Source: Planctomycetota bacterium (GTDB taxonomy: Bacteria; Planctomycetota; Phycisphaerae; Phycisphaerales; SM1A02). Taken from it: a DNA stretch of 64,000 nucleotides. Shown here in pieces: positions 8,766-17,854 of the stretch. The DNA is taken from NCBI GenBank assembly GCA_024226535.1, contig JAAELP010000155.1, positions 1 through 64,000 of the forward strand, given 5' to 3'. The position numbers were made by a program, and so were the translations under genes. The notes under the pieces were generated by a model. It saw only the letters and a list, made by a program, of their open reading frames with translations, had not been told where the DNA came from and ran no database searches. The stretch's first letter is position 1. Each line of letters begins with the position of its first letter.

Positions 8766-10058
8766 ATGCCCAGTCAAGACACGCTGACGATCAGAGACAA
8801 CAGGACCGACAAGGACTACGAGATCGAGATTGTGGACGGGGCGATACGCGCCCTGGATCTCCGCAAGGTCAAGGTGGCCGAGGACGACTTCGGCCTGATG
8901 AGCTATGACCCTGCGTTCACGAACACCGCCTCGTGCCGCAGCGAGATCACGATGATCGACGGTGAACGCGGCATCCTGCGCCACCGCGGCTATCCGATCG
9001 AGCAACTGGCGACGCAGAGCAGCTACCTCGAGGTCGCGTACCTGCTCATCTACGGGCACCTGCCGAACGAGAAGCAGCTCGCGGAGTGGGAGGAGAACAT
9101 CACGCTCCACACGATGCTCCACGAGAACACGAAGAAGTTCATGGAGGGTTTCCATCACGATGCCCACCCGATGGGCGTGCTCGTGAGCACCGTGGCCGCG
9201 TTGTCCACGTTCTATCCCGACGCCAAGGACATTCACAACGAGGAGTCGCGCAAGCTCCAGACGTACCGGCTCATCGCCAAGATGCCGACGATCGCCGCCT
9301 ACGCCTACCGGCACCGCCGCGGGCTGCCGTACGTCTACCCGGACAACGGGCTGAGCTACACCGGCAACCTGATGAGCATGCTGTTCAAGATGCAGCGTGA
9401 CAAGTTCGTGGCGAACCCCGTGCTGGAGAAGGCGCTCGACATCCTGTTCATCCTCCATGCCGATCACGAGCAGAACTGCAGCGCGAACGCGATGCGGAGC
9501 ATCGGCAGCTCCCACGCCGATCCGTACGTGGCGACGGCGGGAGCCGCGGCGGCGCTCTACGGACCGCTGCACGGCGGAGCCAACGAGGCCGTGCTCAAGA
9601 TGCTCCGGGAGATCGGCTCGAAGAAGAACGTACCGAAGTTCATCAAGGACGTGAAGGAGGGCAAGGGCCGCCTGATGGGCTTCGGCCACCGCGTCTACAA
9701 GAACTACGATCCGCGCGCGAAGATCATCAGGGACACCGCCGAACAGGTCTTCGAGGTGACGGGGCGCAATCCCCTCATCGACCTGGCGATGGAGGTCGAG
9801 CGCATCGCGCTGGAAGACGACTACTTCGTGAAGCGGAAGCTGTACCCGAACGTGGACTTCTACTCCGGGATCATCTACGAGGCCATGGGCTTCCATTCCC
9901 GCGCGTTCACCGTGCTGTTCGCGATCCCGCGGACCTCGGGCTGGATCGCGCAGTGGCAGGAGATGCTCACCGAGGAAGGGCAGAGGATCGCGCGTCCCCG
10001 CCAGGTCTACCTCGGTTCCGAGCCGAGGAACTACGTACCGTTGGGGAAGCGGGGCTGA
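8766..10058 (+). CDS. gltA: Citrate synthase
   Basis: 430 residues, the usual length for the hexameric type II bacterial citrate synthase. It condenses acetyl-CoA and oxaloacetate to citrate in the cytoplasm. Family signatures are clear: SCRSEITMIDGERGILRHRG near the N-terminus, the HADHEQNCS segment containing a catalytic His, the substrate-binding PLHGGANEAVLKML and the GFGHRVYKNYDPRAKI block with catalytic His, and a C-terminal Asp-containing VDFYSG. The start at 8766 is chosen because AGGAG lies eight bases upstream and it removes an unlikely 21-residue extension (GTG/ATG further upstream). No operon partner; the gene is followed by an intergenic inverted repeat and a convergent gene. Confidence 0.95.
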   Translation: MPSQDTLTIRDNRTDKDYEIEIVDGAIRALDLRKVKVAEDDFGLMSYDPAFTNTASCRSEITMIDGERGILRHRGYPIEQLATQSSYLEVAYLLIYGHLPNEKQLAEWEENITLHTMLHENTKKFMEGFHHDAHPMGVLVSTVAALSTFYPDAKDIHNEESRKLQTYRLIAKMPTIAAYAYRHRRGLPYVYPDNGLSYTGNLMSMLFKMQRDKFVANPVLEKALDILFILHADHEQNCSANAMRSIGSSHADPYVATAGAAAALYGPLHGGANEAVLKMLREIGSKKNVPKFIKDVKEGKGRLMGFGHRVYKNYDPRAKIIRDTAEQVFEVTGRNPLIDLAMEVERIALEDDYFVKRKLYPNVDFYSGIIYEAMGFHSRAFTVLFAIPRTSGWIAQWQEMLTEEGQRIARPRQVYLGSEPRNYVPLGKRG

Positions 10059-10078
10059 CGGCTCGAGGATTGAGACTT

Positions 10079-10209
10079 CGGAATTCGAAATCCGCAACTC
10101 ACATTCCGCAACCCCAGGTTCTTGATTCACAGTCCGCCATCCCCCATTGGGGATTGACGGGTTGAGGATCAAGAACTTGGAGTTGCGGATTTTGGATTTC
10201 GAATTTCGG
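10079..10209. repeat. AT-rich nested imperfect inverted repeat between convergent genes
   Basis: Three nested complementary segments: 10079-10100 with 10180-10209 (the right copy carries about eight extra bases), 10114-10126 with 10168-10180 (12 of 13 match), and the core palindrome atcccccattggggat at 10139-10154. The stretch is visibly poorer in G+C than the flanking genes and does not code. It sits between the ends of citrate synthase and the BNR protein gene, so it could terminate transcription from both sides or be a dispersed repeat. Confidence 0.6.
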
Positions 10210-10237
10210 CTTTTGGATTTGGTGGGCGGTTGCTGAG

Positions 10238-12970
10238 TCAGTTGACGCTGTTCCCGACCTCCAGCGTCGTCTGCCCGGCGTGGTCACCCAAAGTCGCCTT
10301 CACGGTGTAGGCGCCCGCCGCCACGTACTGCGTCAGGCCGTCGTCGTTGCCCAGGCGCTGGTCCTCGGCCGGCTGGAGATCCCAGTGGACGCGGTTGATC
10401 CCCGGGCGGTTCGAGCCGGTCAGCGTGCGCACGACGTGGCCGCTCGCGTCGGCGATCGAGATCTTCACGTCGTCCGGCGCGTACGCGCTGATCCAGTAGC
10501 TGATCGCGGCGCCGCGGGGCGGGTTCGGGGCGACGAACATGCGATCGCTCCACAGCCCGCCGTAGCGCAGGTAGTGACGCGGTCGGCCCGGCTGCGGCGA
10601 GAAGACATGCAGCGGTGACGCGAGCACCTCCGACGTGAGCTGCGAGAGCGGCGAGATGTCGTCGAGGATCCAGATCGACCGGCCGTGCGTGCCGGCGACG
10701 AGGTCCATTTCGCGGACCTGGATCGCCAGGTCGTCCACCGCGACGGTGGGAAGCTGCTCGTGGTTGAGCCGGATCCAATGCGTACCGCCGTCGATCGTGA
10801 CGTAGGCGGCGCGTTCCGTGCCCACGTAGAGCACGTCCCCGTTGCGCGGGTCCTCGCGGACGACCTTCGGCGGCGCGCCGTCCGGCAGGTCGCCGGCGAT
10901 CGACTTCCACGTGACGCCCGCGTCGTCCGTGCGGAGCAGGATCGGCGTGAACACGTCGCTGCGGTGACCGTCCACGGCGACGTACGCCGTGTCCGCGTCG
11001 TGACGCGACGGTTCGATCTTCGACACGTACAGCCCGTCGACGGCGTCGGGCGTGACGTCCGTCCACGACTCCCCGCCGTCGTCGGTCACGTGCACGAGCC
11101 CGTCGTCGGTGCCCGCCCACAGCCGCCCCTCGACGAGGGGGGACTCGGCAAGCGAGACGATCGTGCCGTGCGTCTCCGCGTCCGAGCCGACGGCCACGAT
11201 CTCCTCCGGCCGCTGCGCGGTCAGGTCCTCGCTGATGCGCTCCCACCGGTCGCCCCGCTCCGTCAGCCGGAACACGTGGTTGCCACCGAAGTACAGCGTG
11301 GTCGGGTCGTGCGGCGAGATGAAGAACGGCGCGTTCCAGTTGAACCGGAACCGCGGCTGTCCCTCCCTCGGCGAGGGCCGGAGCGTGCGGTGGACGCCGG
11401 TGTCGCGGTGGATGCGATGCAGGTTTCCACCCTGCGACTCGGCGTAGAGGATGTTCGGATTCTCGGGGTCGAAGGCGAGGTGGAACCCGTCCCCGCCCCA
11501 GATGAAACGCCAGTCGCGGTTCGTGATCGCGCCCTTGCGTCCCCAGCCGCCGCCGGTGGCCTCGATGATCGTCTCGCTCGGGCCGACCCAGGTGCCGTTG
11601 TCCTGGAGGCCCCCGCCGACGCGATACGGATCGGAGTCGTCGACGGCGACGTTGTAGAACTGGCCGGCCGCCACGTGGTCGTGGAAGTCCCAGGTCTTGC
11701 CGCGATCCCACGAGGCATACAAGCCACCGTCGGTGCCGATGAGCAGGTGATCGGTGTCATCGGGATCGATGACCATCGCGTGGTAGTCCACGTGCGGAGC
11801 CTTCGCGGCTCCCGCGCGGAACGTCCGGCCGCCGTCGTCGGAGACGTACAGCCCCCATCCGAGCAGGTACACGCGGTCGGAGTTCACGGGATCGATGCGG
11901 ATGCGCGAGAAGTAGAACGCCCGCGGGTTGAAGTCGGTCATGCGCGTCCACGTGTCGCCGCCATCGGAGGAGCGGAACACGCCACCGCCGCGCATGCGGT
12001 TGCTGAACGGACCGCCGACCCAGCCACCGTCGGCGGATTCCACCACCGCGCAGACGATCGACGGGTCGCTCCGGCAAATGTCGATCCCGATACGCCCCGT
12101 GTGTTCGGGCAAGCCCTCGCTGAGCTTCTGCCACCGGTCCCCCCCGTCCAGAGATCGGTAGATCCCGCCCGCCCCGCCCCCGGCGCGGAAACCGTGGGGC
12201 GTGCGCCGGCGCGCGTAGAGCGCGGCGAAGATGACGTCGGGGTCGTCGGGATCGATGATCACGTCGCACGCGCCGGTCTCTTCGTCGACCTGGAGCACCG
12301 CCTTCCATGTGCGGCCGCCGTCGGTCGTGCGGTAGACGCCGCGCTGTGCGTTCGATCCCCAGAGATGCCCGAGGGCGGCGATGAAGCAGACGTCGGGATC
12401 GTGAGGATCGACGGCAAGAGCGGGAATGTCGTGCGTGTCGGCGAGCCCGACGGGCTCGAACGCTCCGCCGCCGTCGGTGGATCGGTAGACGCCGTGTCCC
12501 CACGACGAGCTGTTCCGGCCGTTGCCCTCACCCGTTCCGACCCAGACGATCTTCGCGCGACCACGGTCGGCGTCCTCGGCGGCGTCCTCGTCGACGTCCT
12601 CGGCGCCGGGGTCCGGCTCCTCGTCGTCCCACCCCGCCCAGTCCGGCGGCGCGTCGCAGACGGCGAGCGCGCCGATCGACGCCGTCTCGTGCTCGTCGAA
12701 CACGGGCGTGAAGGTCGTTCCGTTGTTCGTCGTCTTCCAGACACCGCCGGTGGCGTAGCCGACGAAGAACGTGCGGCTGTTGCCCGGCGCCACCGCGATG
12801 GCGGCGATCCGGCCGTTCATGTTCGCCGGACCGATGCTCCGCCAGGCGAGGCCGCGCAGGTCGTCCTCGTTCAGCGCGCGGTCGGCGGCGGTGTCCGCGG
12901 CGCCAGCCGCGCCGGCGGCGCGGACCAGCGACGCCAGCGCGATCAACAGCAGTACGAGCGATCGTCCCAT
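10238..12970 (-). CDS. Large exported BNR/VPS10-like beta-propeller protein
   Basis: 910 residues behind a strong GAGGAGGAAG ribosome binding site. A signal peptide occupies about residues 1-25. The mature protein opens with RGLAWRSIGPANMNGRI, the start of the WD40/YVTN/BNR-like exported proteins often labelled sortilin or VPS10-like glycosyl hydrolases. Many BNR (Asp-box) motifs follow (STDGGGAF, TTDGGRTW, SSDGGDTW, SDDGGRTF, TDDGGESW), predicting one or two seven- to ten-bladed propellers, with a C-terminal beta-sandwich (about 800-910). An acidic insert (residues about 110-135, rich in D and E) interrupts an early blade. Catalysis is not demonstrated for this group; binding or hydrolysis of glycans or peptides at the cell surface is possible. 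The upstream LOG gene ends 32 bases away on the same strand. Confidence 0.85.
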   Translation of the reverse strand: MGRSLVLLLIALASLVRAAGAAGAADTAADRALNEDDLRGLAWRSIGPANMNGRIAAIAVAPGNSRTFFVGYATGGVWKTTNNGTTFTPVFDEHETASIGALAVCDAPPDWAGWDDEEPDPGAEDVDEDAAEDADRGRAKIVWVGTGEGNGRNSSSWGHGVYRSTDGGGAFEPVGLADTHDIPALAVDPHDPDVCFIAALGHLWGSNAQRGVYRTTDGGRTWKAVLQVDEETGACDVIIDPDDPDVIFAALYARRRTPHGFRAGGGAGGIYRSLDGGDRWQKLSEGLPEHTGRIGIDICRSDPSIVCAVVESADGGWVGGPFSNRMRGGGVFRSSDGGDTWTRMTDFNPRAFYFSRIRIDPVNSDRVYLLGWGLYVSDDGGRTFRAGAAKAPHVDYHAMVIDPDDTDHLLIGTDGGLYASWDRGKTWDFHDHVAAGQFYNVAVDDSDPYRVGGGLQDNGTWVGPSETIIEATGGGWGRKGAITNRDWRFIWGGDGFHLAFDPENPNILYAESQGGNLHRIHRDTGVHRTLRPSPREGQPRFRFNWNAPFFISPHDPTTLYFGGNHVFRLTERGDRWERISEDLTAQRPEEIVAVGSDAETHGTIVSLAESPLVEGRLWAGTDDGLVHVTDDGGESWTDVTPDAVDGLYVSKIEPSRHDADTAYVAVDGHRSDVFTPILLRTDDAGVTWKSIAGDLPDGAPPKVVREDPRNGDVLYVGTERAAYVTIDGGTHWIRLNHEQLPTVAVDDLAIQVREMDLVAGTHGRSIWILDDISPLSQLTSEVLASPLHVFSPQPGRPRHYLRYGGLWSDRMFVAPNPPRGAAISYWISAYAPDDVKISIADASGHVVRTLTGSNRPGINRVHWDLQPAEDQRLGNDDGLTQYVAAGAYTVKATLGDHAGQTTLEVGNSVN

Positions 12971-13002
12971 ATCTTCCTCCTCGGCTGACGCGGACCGCGG
13001 CT

Positions 13003-13563
13003 TTATGAGCCTCGGGCGATGGCCCGAACACCGGCCAGGTGATCCAGCACCGTGACCGGGTCCGGGTGCACGAAGGCAAGCTCGTGCATGGACTCCTCGA
13101 TGAACCCGTGCTCGGTGCCGTGCTCGATCAGGCTCACGAACGGGTTGTAGTAGCCGTGGCTGTTCACGACGCCGATCGGCTTGTCGTGCTCGCGGAGCTT
13201 GCGACCGACGATGACTTCGAACATCTCCTCGTAGGTACCGATGCCGCCGGGCAGCACGAGGAAGGCATCGCCGTGCTGCGTGAGCAGACGCTTGCGCTCG
13301 CGCATCGTCTCGACGACGATCATCTCGTCGCACTCCTCGTCCGCCTGTTCCATCGTGACCAGCGTCTGGGTGATGATGCCCAACGTGGACGCCCCCGCGG
13401 CGCGGGCGGCGCGAGCGACCTCGCCCATCAGGCCCACGGATCCGCCCCCGTAGACGAGCCGGAGACCCCGACGGCCGATCTCGCCGCCGACCTGCTCGGC
13501 GACGTCGTGGAAGGCCTGGTCGAGCCGGCGGGAAGCGGCGCAGTACACGGTGATCGTCTTCAT
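13003..13563 (-). CDS. LOG-family nucleotide 5'-monophosphate phosphoribohydrolase
   Basis: 186 residues, the normal length for the short LOG proteins (TIGR00730). The Rossmann-like fold begins MKTITVYCAASRR, has the glycine-rich VYGGGSVGLMG loop at 38-47, and contains the diagnostic PGGIGTYEE motif at 105-113 with the conserved Arg (MRERK) at 88-92. In plants and actinobacteria LOG releases free cytokinin from its riboside monophosphate; in most bacteria the physiological nucleotide is not known, so the narrower name should not be assumed. No Shine-Dalgarno is visible; a TACAAT hexamer lies ten bases before the start, consistent with a very short leader. It precedes the BNR protein gene by 32 bases on the same strand. 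Confidence 0.88.
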   Translation of the reverse strand: MKTITVYCAASRRLDQAFHDVAEQVGGEIGRRGLRLVYGGGSVGLMGEVARAARAAGASTLGIITQTLVTMEQADEECDEMIVVETMRERKRLLTQHGDAFLVLPGGIGTYEEMFEVIVGRKLREHDKPIGVVNSHGYYNPFVSLIEHGTEHGFIEESMHELAFVHPDPVTVLDHLAGVRAIARGS

Positions 13564-13605
13564 GGTGATCGCGATTGTAGGGCGGCTGCGGTAGAGTCCC
13601 TATCC

Positions 13606-14178
13606 ATGAAGTGCCTCATTTCCCTCGTCGTGCTCGCTCTCCTCGCCGGCTGCGAATCCGGTCCCGCCGCCGTGAACGACGGAAGCCTGACCCCGCCGCC
13701 GTACTCCGCCGAAGCGATCCGTCGCGCGAACCCGACCGGCACCCAGCTCGTGTTCCGCGTCGAGCAACCCGGCCAGCCGTCGGTCCTGCACGCGATGCAG
13801 TTCGTCTCGACGAGCGCAGCGGGCGCGGTGATCGTCTCCGAGGATCGCACGCTCGACGGCACGCCGATCGGCGAATCCGAACGCAGCGAAGCGACGTGGG
13901 AGGAGCTGCGCGACCACGCCGCATTCCCCTCCGACCGCACGACGCGCAGCCTTGCGACGCGGGACGTGCCGGCGGGACGGTTCGAGTGCTGGGCGTACGC
14001 GGTCGTCGTGGAGTTGACGGACGAGGAGATCGAGAAACTCGGCGGCGACCCGGGACCGGTGACGAACCGGTTCTACTTCGCCTACGACCGCCCCGGTCCG
14101 CCCGTGGAGTTCACGACCGTGCACGGCAACACGCCGATCATGCGGTCGGTGCTCCTGCGGGACAATCGCAACCGCTGA
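13606..14178 (+). CDS. Lipoprotein of unknown function
   Basis: 190 residues. The N-terminus MKCLISLVVLALLAGC is a textbook lipoprotein signal, with Cys16 as the acylated residue. The mature part (about 175 residues) has alternating hydrophobic strands (LVFRVEQPGQ, GAVIVSEDRTL, RFECWAYAVVVEL, NRFYFAYDRPGPPVEFTTVHG), suggesting a beta-rich domain; no family is recognised. A TAGAGT hexamer ends eight bases before the ATG and no Shine-Dalgarno is seen, so the transcript may have almost no leader. It is transcribed divergently from the LOG gene across 42 bases, so the two promoters must overlap. Confidence 0.75.
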   Translation: MKCLISLVVLALLAGCESGPAAVNDGSLTPPPYSAEAIRRANPTGTQLVFRVEQPGQPSVLHAMQFVSTSAAGAVIVSEDRTLDGTPIGESERSEATWEELRDHAAFPSDRTTRSLATRDVPAGRFECWAYAVVVELTDEEIEKLGGDPGPVTNRFYFAYDRPGPPVEFTTVHGNTPIMRSVLLRDNRNR

Positions 14179-14183
14179 CACTC

Positions 14184-14217
14184 CGTCGCTTCGTCCCTTC
14201 GTCGCTACGTGGCTTCC
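14184..14217. repeat. Short-period degenerate word repeat
   Basis: A run of near-identical 8-base words (cgtcgctt, cgtccctt, cgtcgcta) spanning the end of the lipoprotein gene's downstream region and the 3' end of the DUF1569 gene. On the opposite strand it reads like the gcacgaagg words at 17811-17845. Confidence 0.45.
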
Positions 14218-14678
14218 TCAACGAACCCCAGATGCAGCTCCGCGTGACGGCAGTGCAACTGGTGCCACTCGTCGTTGGTGAGGACGCCCAGGAACGGGTG
14301 ATCGGCGTCCATCGGCTCGCGGCCGGCCCGGGCGACGGCGTCTCGGAAGTGCGCGACCGCCGCGTCCCACGTCACGTTCTCCGGGGGCAGCATGTCGCGA
14401 AGCTTGCCCTTGAGGCCGATGCCCGTCGGAAGCCCGTCGCGAAGCACCCGGTCCTTCATCGACCGCGCCTTCATGCGCGCCAGGGCGGGCGCGCGGAGGT
14501 GGTAACCGTCGATCGAGCAGTCGATGGCGCCCGCGAGGTGCTCGACGATCTGCGCCGGCGTCCAGGTGCCGGTCGCGCGGACGGACTCGCCGTCGAGGGA
14601 CTCGACGTCGGTGAGAACATCGGCGATCGACTCGAAGCGCAGCGCGGGGCGAGGACGGGGTGTTTCAGTGGACGTCAT
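14205..14678 (-). CDS. DUF1569 (DinB-like fold) protein
   Basis: 157 residues from ATG 14678, preceded by CAGGAG at suitable spacing; an upstream in-frame start (14735) lacks this. The fold is that of DinB/YfiT-like four-helix bundles: an early helix with QIVEHLAGAIDCSI carrying one His, and a closing HPFLGVLTNDEWHQLHCRH whose His residues usually bind a metal. DUF1569 members are common in Planctomycetes and have no established function; some relatives act in detoxification with small thiols. Cytoplasmic, no signal peptide. Convergent with the lipoprotein gene and divergent from the next gene. Confidence 0.82.
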   Translation of the reverse strand: MTSTETPRPRPALRFESIADVLTDVESLDGESVRATGTWTPAQIVEHLAGAIDCSIDGYHLRAPALARMKARSMKDRVLRDGLPTGIGLKGKLRDMLPPENVTWDAAVAHFRDAVARAGREPMDADHPFLGVLTNDEWHQLHCRHAELHLGFVEEAT

Positions 14679-14764
14679 GACCGCTCCTGCAGACGACGGC
14701 CATCGTAACGGTGGCGGGACGGCGGCGACAGCCACACCCTCAAGCTGCCGGCCCCGCGACGCCG

Positions 14765-16219
14765 ATGACGAGAACCATGACCAGGACGATCGCGGCTGTC
14801 ATCTCGTTCGTCGTGCTCTGCGGTGTGGACGCCACGCAGGCCGCGAACTGCACGATCACGGCGATCCTGTCTCCCGACAGCTTTCCGATCGAGTCGCTGG
14901 GCACGCTGCGCACCGTCCAGCGTGTGGCGGTCACCAACAGCGGTGACTGGGTCGCCAGCATCTCGGTGAACAACGACGCCGGCCCGGCGGTCACCGCCCT
15001 GCTCGCCAACGGCGAGGTGCTCGTGCGAACGGGCCACGCGCCGGACGAGCCGGCCGGGACGACCGTGAAGTCGATCCTGGGGATGGACACCAACAACCAG
15101 GGCGACGTGCTTTGGGCGGTCGGCCTCGACGGGCTTCCGGGCGGGACCAACTACGGCTACTACGCGAACGGGCAACTCCTGGCGTGGAAGCACGGCCCCG
15201 CCGAGGCGGAGGAGCTCGCGCCGGGGTCGACGTACGGCGCCATCTACGGGGGATCGATCGACGACGCCGGCCGCGTCGTCCTCACGGCGTACGTGTACGA
15301 AACACCCTCGACCGGTCTCTTCGTGGTGCTGCTCCTGGTTCCCGATGCCGGCGGGACGTACACGGAGCACGTGATCCTCCGGGAAGAAGACCCGCTGCAC
15401 GCTCCCGCCTGGTACTTCATCGACGGCGGCGGTGTCGCTGCCGACAACGACGGCGCCGTGCTGGCGCGGCTGAATGTCCTGGCACCGAGTGGTTACGAGC
15501 TCTCCGGGTACTACCGCATCGGTTACGACGACCCGGCGAACCTCACGATCGAGCAGTTGGCGAGCGTGCTGGGCCCGTTGGCGGTGCCCAATGAACACTG
15601 GGCGATCCTCGGCGGGGCGGACATCGGGGCAGGCACACACGTAATCCGGGGCGAATCTCAGATCGGATCCCACGGCGACTCCGACGTCGTCATCACCCGT
15701 GACGACTCGGTGTTCCTGCAGGAAGGTGACCACATCGGCGGAGGCCACGCGACGCTCACGAAGACGAACGCCGTGCGGACCAACGACCACGGGGAGATCC
15801 TCTGGCACGGGCAATGGGCGGGTGAGCCGTGGGAGGAGTTGCCGTTCGCGTTGTTCATGAACCGTCGCCCGCTCGCGATTCCCGGCGTCACCGAGGTGGA
15901 CGGTCTCACCCTCGAGTACGTGACCGATGGCGTGTCGGCGATCAGCGACTCCGGCGCGTTCGTCGTGTTCAGCGCCGGCGTGGTGGCGGGCGAGCCGACG
16001 CACCAGGGCCTGTACATGGTGCAGCGCGAACCGAACACCTGCTTCACCGAGAACCTCGACTGCGACGCGCGTGTCGGGTTCTCCGACCTGCTCACCGTGA
16101 TCTCCCGGTGGGGACCGTGTCCGGGCATCTGCTTCGAGGACCTGGATCGCGACGGGTCCATCGGTTTCGCCGAACTGCTGCTGCTCATCTACGCCTGGGG
16201 CCCGTGCCTCCCGGACTGA
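14765..16219 (+). CDS. Exported protein with dockerin-like repeats
   Basis: 484 residues, with a signal peptide at about 1-26 (RTIAAVISFVVLCGVDATQA) and a mature start at ANCTITAIL. The body is beta-rich with repeated 'observation' segments (VTNSGDWVASISVNNDAG, DTNNQGDVLWAVGLDG, IDDAGRVVLTAYV, ISDSGAFVVFSAGV), the pattern of a family of planctomycete exported proteins with propeller-like repeats of unknown role. Two dockerin-like units close the protein (DCDARVGFSDLLTVISRWGP and EDLDRDGSIGFAELLLLIYAW); the second ends in WGPC plus three residues. The Asp ligands in the first unit are partly altered. Starts at 14765 or 14777 both fit the signal peptide; no clear Shine-Dalgarno. Confidence 0.8.
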   Translation: MTRTMTRTIAAVISFVVLCGVDATQAANCTITAILSPDSFPIESLGTLRTVQRVAVTNSGDWVASISVNNDAGPAVTALLANGEVLVRTGHAPDEPAGTTVKSILGMDTNNQGDVLWAVGLDGLPGGTNYGYYANGQLLAWKHGPAEAEELAPGSTYGAIYGGSIDDAGRVVLTAYVYETPSTGLFVVLLLVPDAGGTYTEHVILREEDPLHAPAWYFIDGGGVAADNDGAVLARLNVLAPSGYELSGYYRIGYDDPANLTIEQLASVLGPLAVPNEHWAILGGADIGAGTHVIRGESQIGSHGDSDVVITRDDSVFLQEGDHIGGGHATLTKTNAVRTNDHGEILWHGQWAGEPWEELPFALFMNRRPLAIPGVTEVDGLTLEYVTDGVSAISDSGAFVVFSAGVVAGEPTHQGLYMVQREPNTCFTENLDCDARVGFSDLLTVISRWGPCPGICFEDLDRDGSIGFAELLLLIYAWGPCLPD

Positions 16220-16314
16220 GCCCCACGCCACGCGAGGGTCGGATACGATTGGCCGAGATGACGGCGGGCGCGGCACGATCCGGCCGCCCGCGTCCATGCA
16301 AAGGAACCACAGAC

Positions 16315-17802
16315 ATGTCCACGCGAGTCGAGCAGTTCATCGAGGGACGACGCGTCGCGGGCGACGCCGACGGCGCGATCCACGAGAACGTGAATCCGGC
16401 GACGGGCGAGCGCCTGGCCGAGGTCTCCCTGGACGCCGTGGCCAGCGCCGAAGCGGCGGTCCAGTCGGCCCGGGACGCGTTCCCCGCGTGGGCGGCGACC
16501 CCGGTGGGCGAGCGCTGCCAGGCGATGTTCGCATACAAACAGCTTCTCGAGGATCACTTCGAGGAGCTCGCTTCGATGATCGTCACCGAGCACGGCAAGA
16601 CGAAGGCCGAGGCCAACGGCGACGTGCGGCGCGGGATCGATTGCGTCGAGTTCGCGTGCGCCGCGCCGTCCCTGATGATGGGCCGCTCGCTGCCGCAGAT
16701 CGCGGTGTCCAGCTCCTTCTGCCGCACGGAGGACGAGGGCGGCGTGGGGATCGACAGCGCCGTCGACCGCGTGCCGCTCGGCGTGTGCGTCGGCATCACG
16801 CCGTTCAACTTCCCGATCATGGTGCCGCTGTGGATGTGGCCGATGGCGGTGGCGTGCGGCAACACGTTCGTGCTCAAGCCGTCGGAGAAGGTTTCGATGT
16901 GCGCGGTGCGCGAGGTGGAGCTGGCCTGCGAGGCGGGCTTCCCGCCCGGCGTGCTCAACCTCGTGACCGGCGGTCCGAAGGTCGTCGATCACCTGATCAC
17001 CCACGACGATGTCAAGGCCGTCTCGTTCGTCGGGTCCTCGCGCGTCGCGAAGCACGTCTACCAGACGGGCTCCGCCGCGGGCAAGCGCGTGCAGTGCATG
17101 GGCGGGGCGAAGAACTTCATGATCATCATGCCCGATGCGAACCGCGACGCCGTCATCGACGGCGTGATCGGCTCGGCGTTCGGGAACACGGGGCAGCGCT
17201 GCCTCGCCGGCTCGGTCGCGATCGCGGTGGGTGACGCGGCGGAGTGGTTCGTTCCGGCCGTGACCGAGGCGGCGCGGGGCCTCAAGGTGGCCGCCGGCGA
17301 CGAGGCGGGCGTGCAGATGGGGCCGCTCATCGACGAGGCGAGCCGCGAGCGCGTGCTCGGGTACATCGGCACCGGCGCCGACGAGGGCGCGACGGTCGTC
17401 CTCGACGGACGCGACGCCGAACTGCCCGCCACCGGATGCTTCGTGGGCCCGACGATCCTCGATCACGTGCGCCCCGGGATGCGCGTCGCCGAGGACGAGA
17501 TCTTCGGCCCCGTCCTCTCGATCATGCGAGAAGACACCCTCGACGCGGCGCTAGCGACGATGAACCGCTCCCCGTACGGCAACATGGCGGTGCTCTTCAC
17601 CGAGAGCGGGTATCACGCCCGGCGGTTCCAGACGAACGCGGGGGCGGGCATGCTCGGCATCAACGTGGGCGTGCCGGCCCCGATGGCGGTCTTCCCGTTC
17701 TCCGGCTGGAAGGACTCGTTCTTCGGCACGCTGCACGCGAACGGCGACGACGCGGTGCGGTTCTACACGGAGTACCGGGTGACGGTGAGCCGGTGGATGT
17801 GA
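16315..17802 (+). CDS. mmsA: CoA-acylating (methyl)malonate-semialdehyde dehydrogenase
   Basis: 495 residues, matching the MmsA/IolA branch of the aldehyde dehydrogenase superfamily. It should convert malonate semialdehyde (or methylmalonate semialdehyde) with NAD and CoA to acetyl-CoA (propionyl-CoA). The branch is recognised from FIEGRRV at the start, VCVGITPFNFPIMVPLWMWP, KPSEKVSMCAVR, and GAKNFMIIMPDA in place of the usual GGKNP; the catalytic Cys is Cys296 in GNTGQRCLAG. The start has AAGGA nine bases upstream; an in-frame ATG at 16258 would add 19 residues. It is the first gene of a plus-strand run with a beta-ureidopropionase-like nitrilase, a permease and an aminotransferase, so its likely substrate here is malonate semialdehyde formed from beta-alanine. 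Confidence 0.88.
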   Translation: MSTRVEQFIEGRRVAGDADGAIHENVNPATGERLAEVSLDAVASAEAAVQSARDAFPAWAATPVGERCQAMFAYKQLLEDHFEELASMIVTEHGKTKAEANGDVRRGIDCVEFACAAPSLMMGRSLPQIAVSSSFCRTEDEGGVGIDSAVDRVPLGVCVGITPFNFPIMVPLWMWPMAVACGNTFVLKPSEKVSMCAVREVELACEAGFPPGVLNLVTGGPKVVDHLITHDDVKAVSFVGSSRVAKHVYQTGSAAGKRVQCMGGAKNFMIIMPDANRDAVIDGVIGSAFGNTGQRCLAGSVAIAVGDAAEWFVPAVTEAARGLKVAAGDEAGVQMGPLIDEASRERVLGYIGTGADEGATVVLDGRDAELPATGCFVGPTILDHVRPGMRVAEDEIFGPVLSIMREDTLDAALATMNRSPYGNMAVLFTESGYHARRFQTNAGAGMLGINVGVPAPMAVFPFSGWKDSFFGTLHANGDDAVRFYTEYRVTVSRWM

Positions 17803-17810
17803 GGGGCGGG

Positions 17811-17845
17811 AGGCACGTAGGCACGAAGGCGCGCAGGCACGAAGG
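17811..17845. repeat. Degenerate gcacgaagg word repeat
   Basis: Four to five imperfect copies of a 9-base word (aggcacgta, ggcacgaag, gcgcgcag, gcacgaagg) fill the gap between the dehydrogenase and nitrilase genes. The last copy supplies the AAGGGTGG that probably serves as ribosome binding site for the nitrilase. Confidence 0.45.
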
Positions 17846-17854
17846 GTGGACGAC

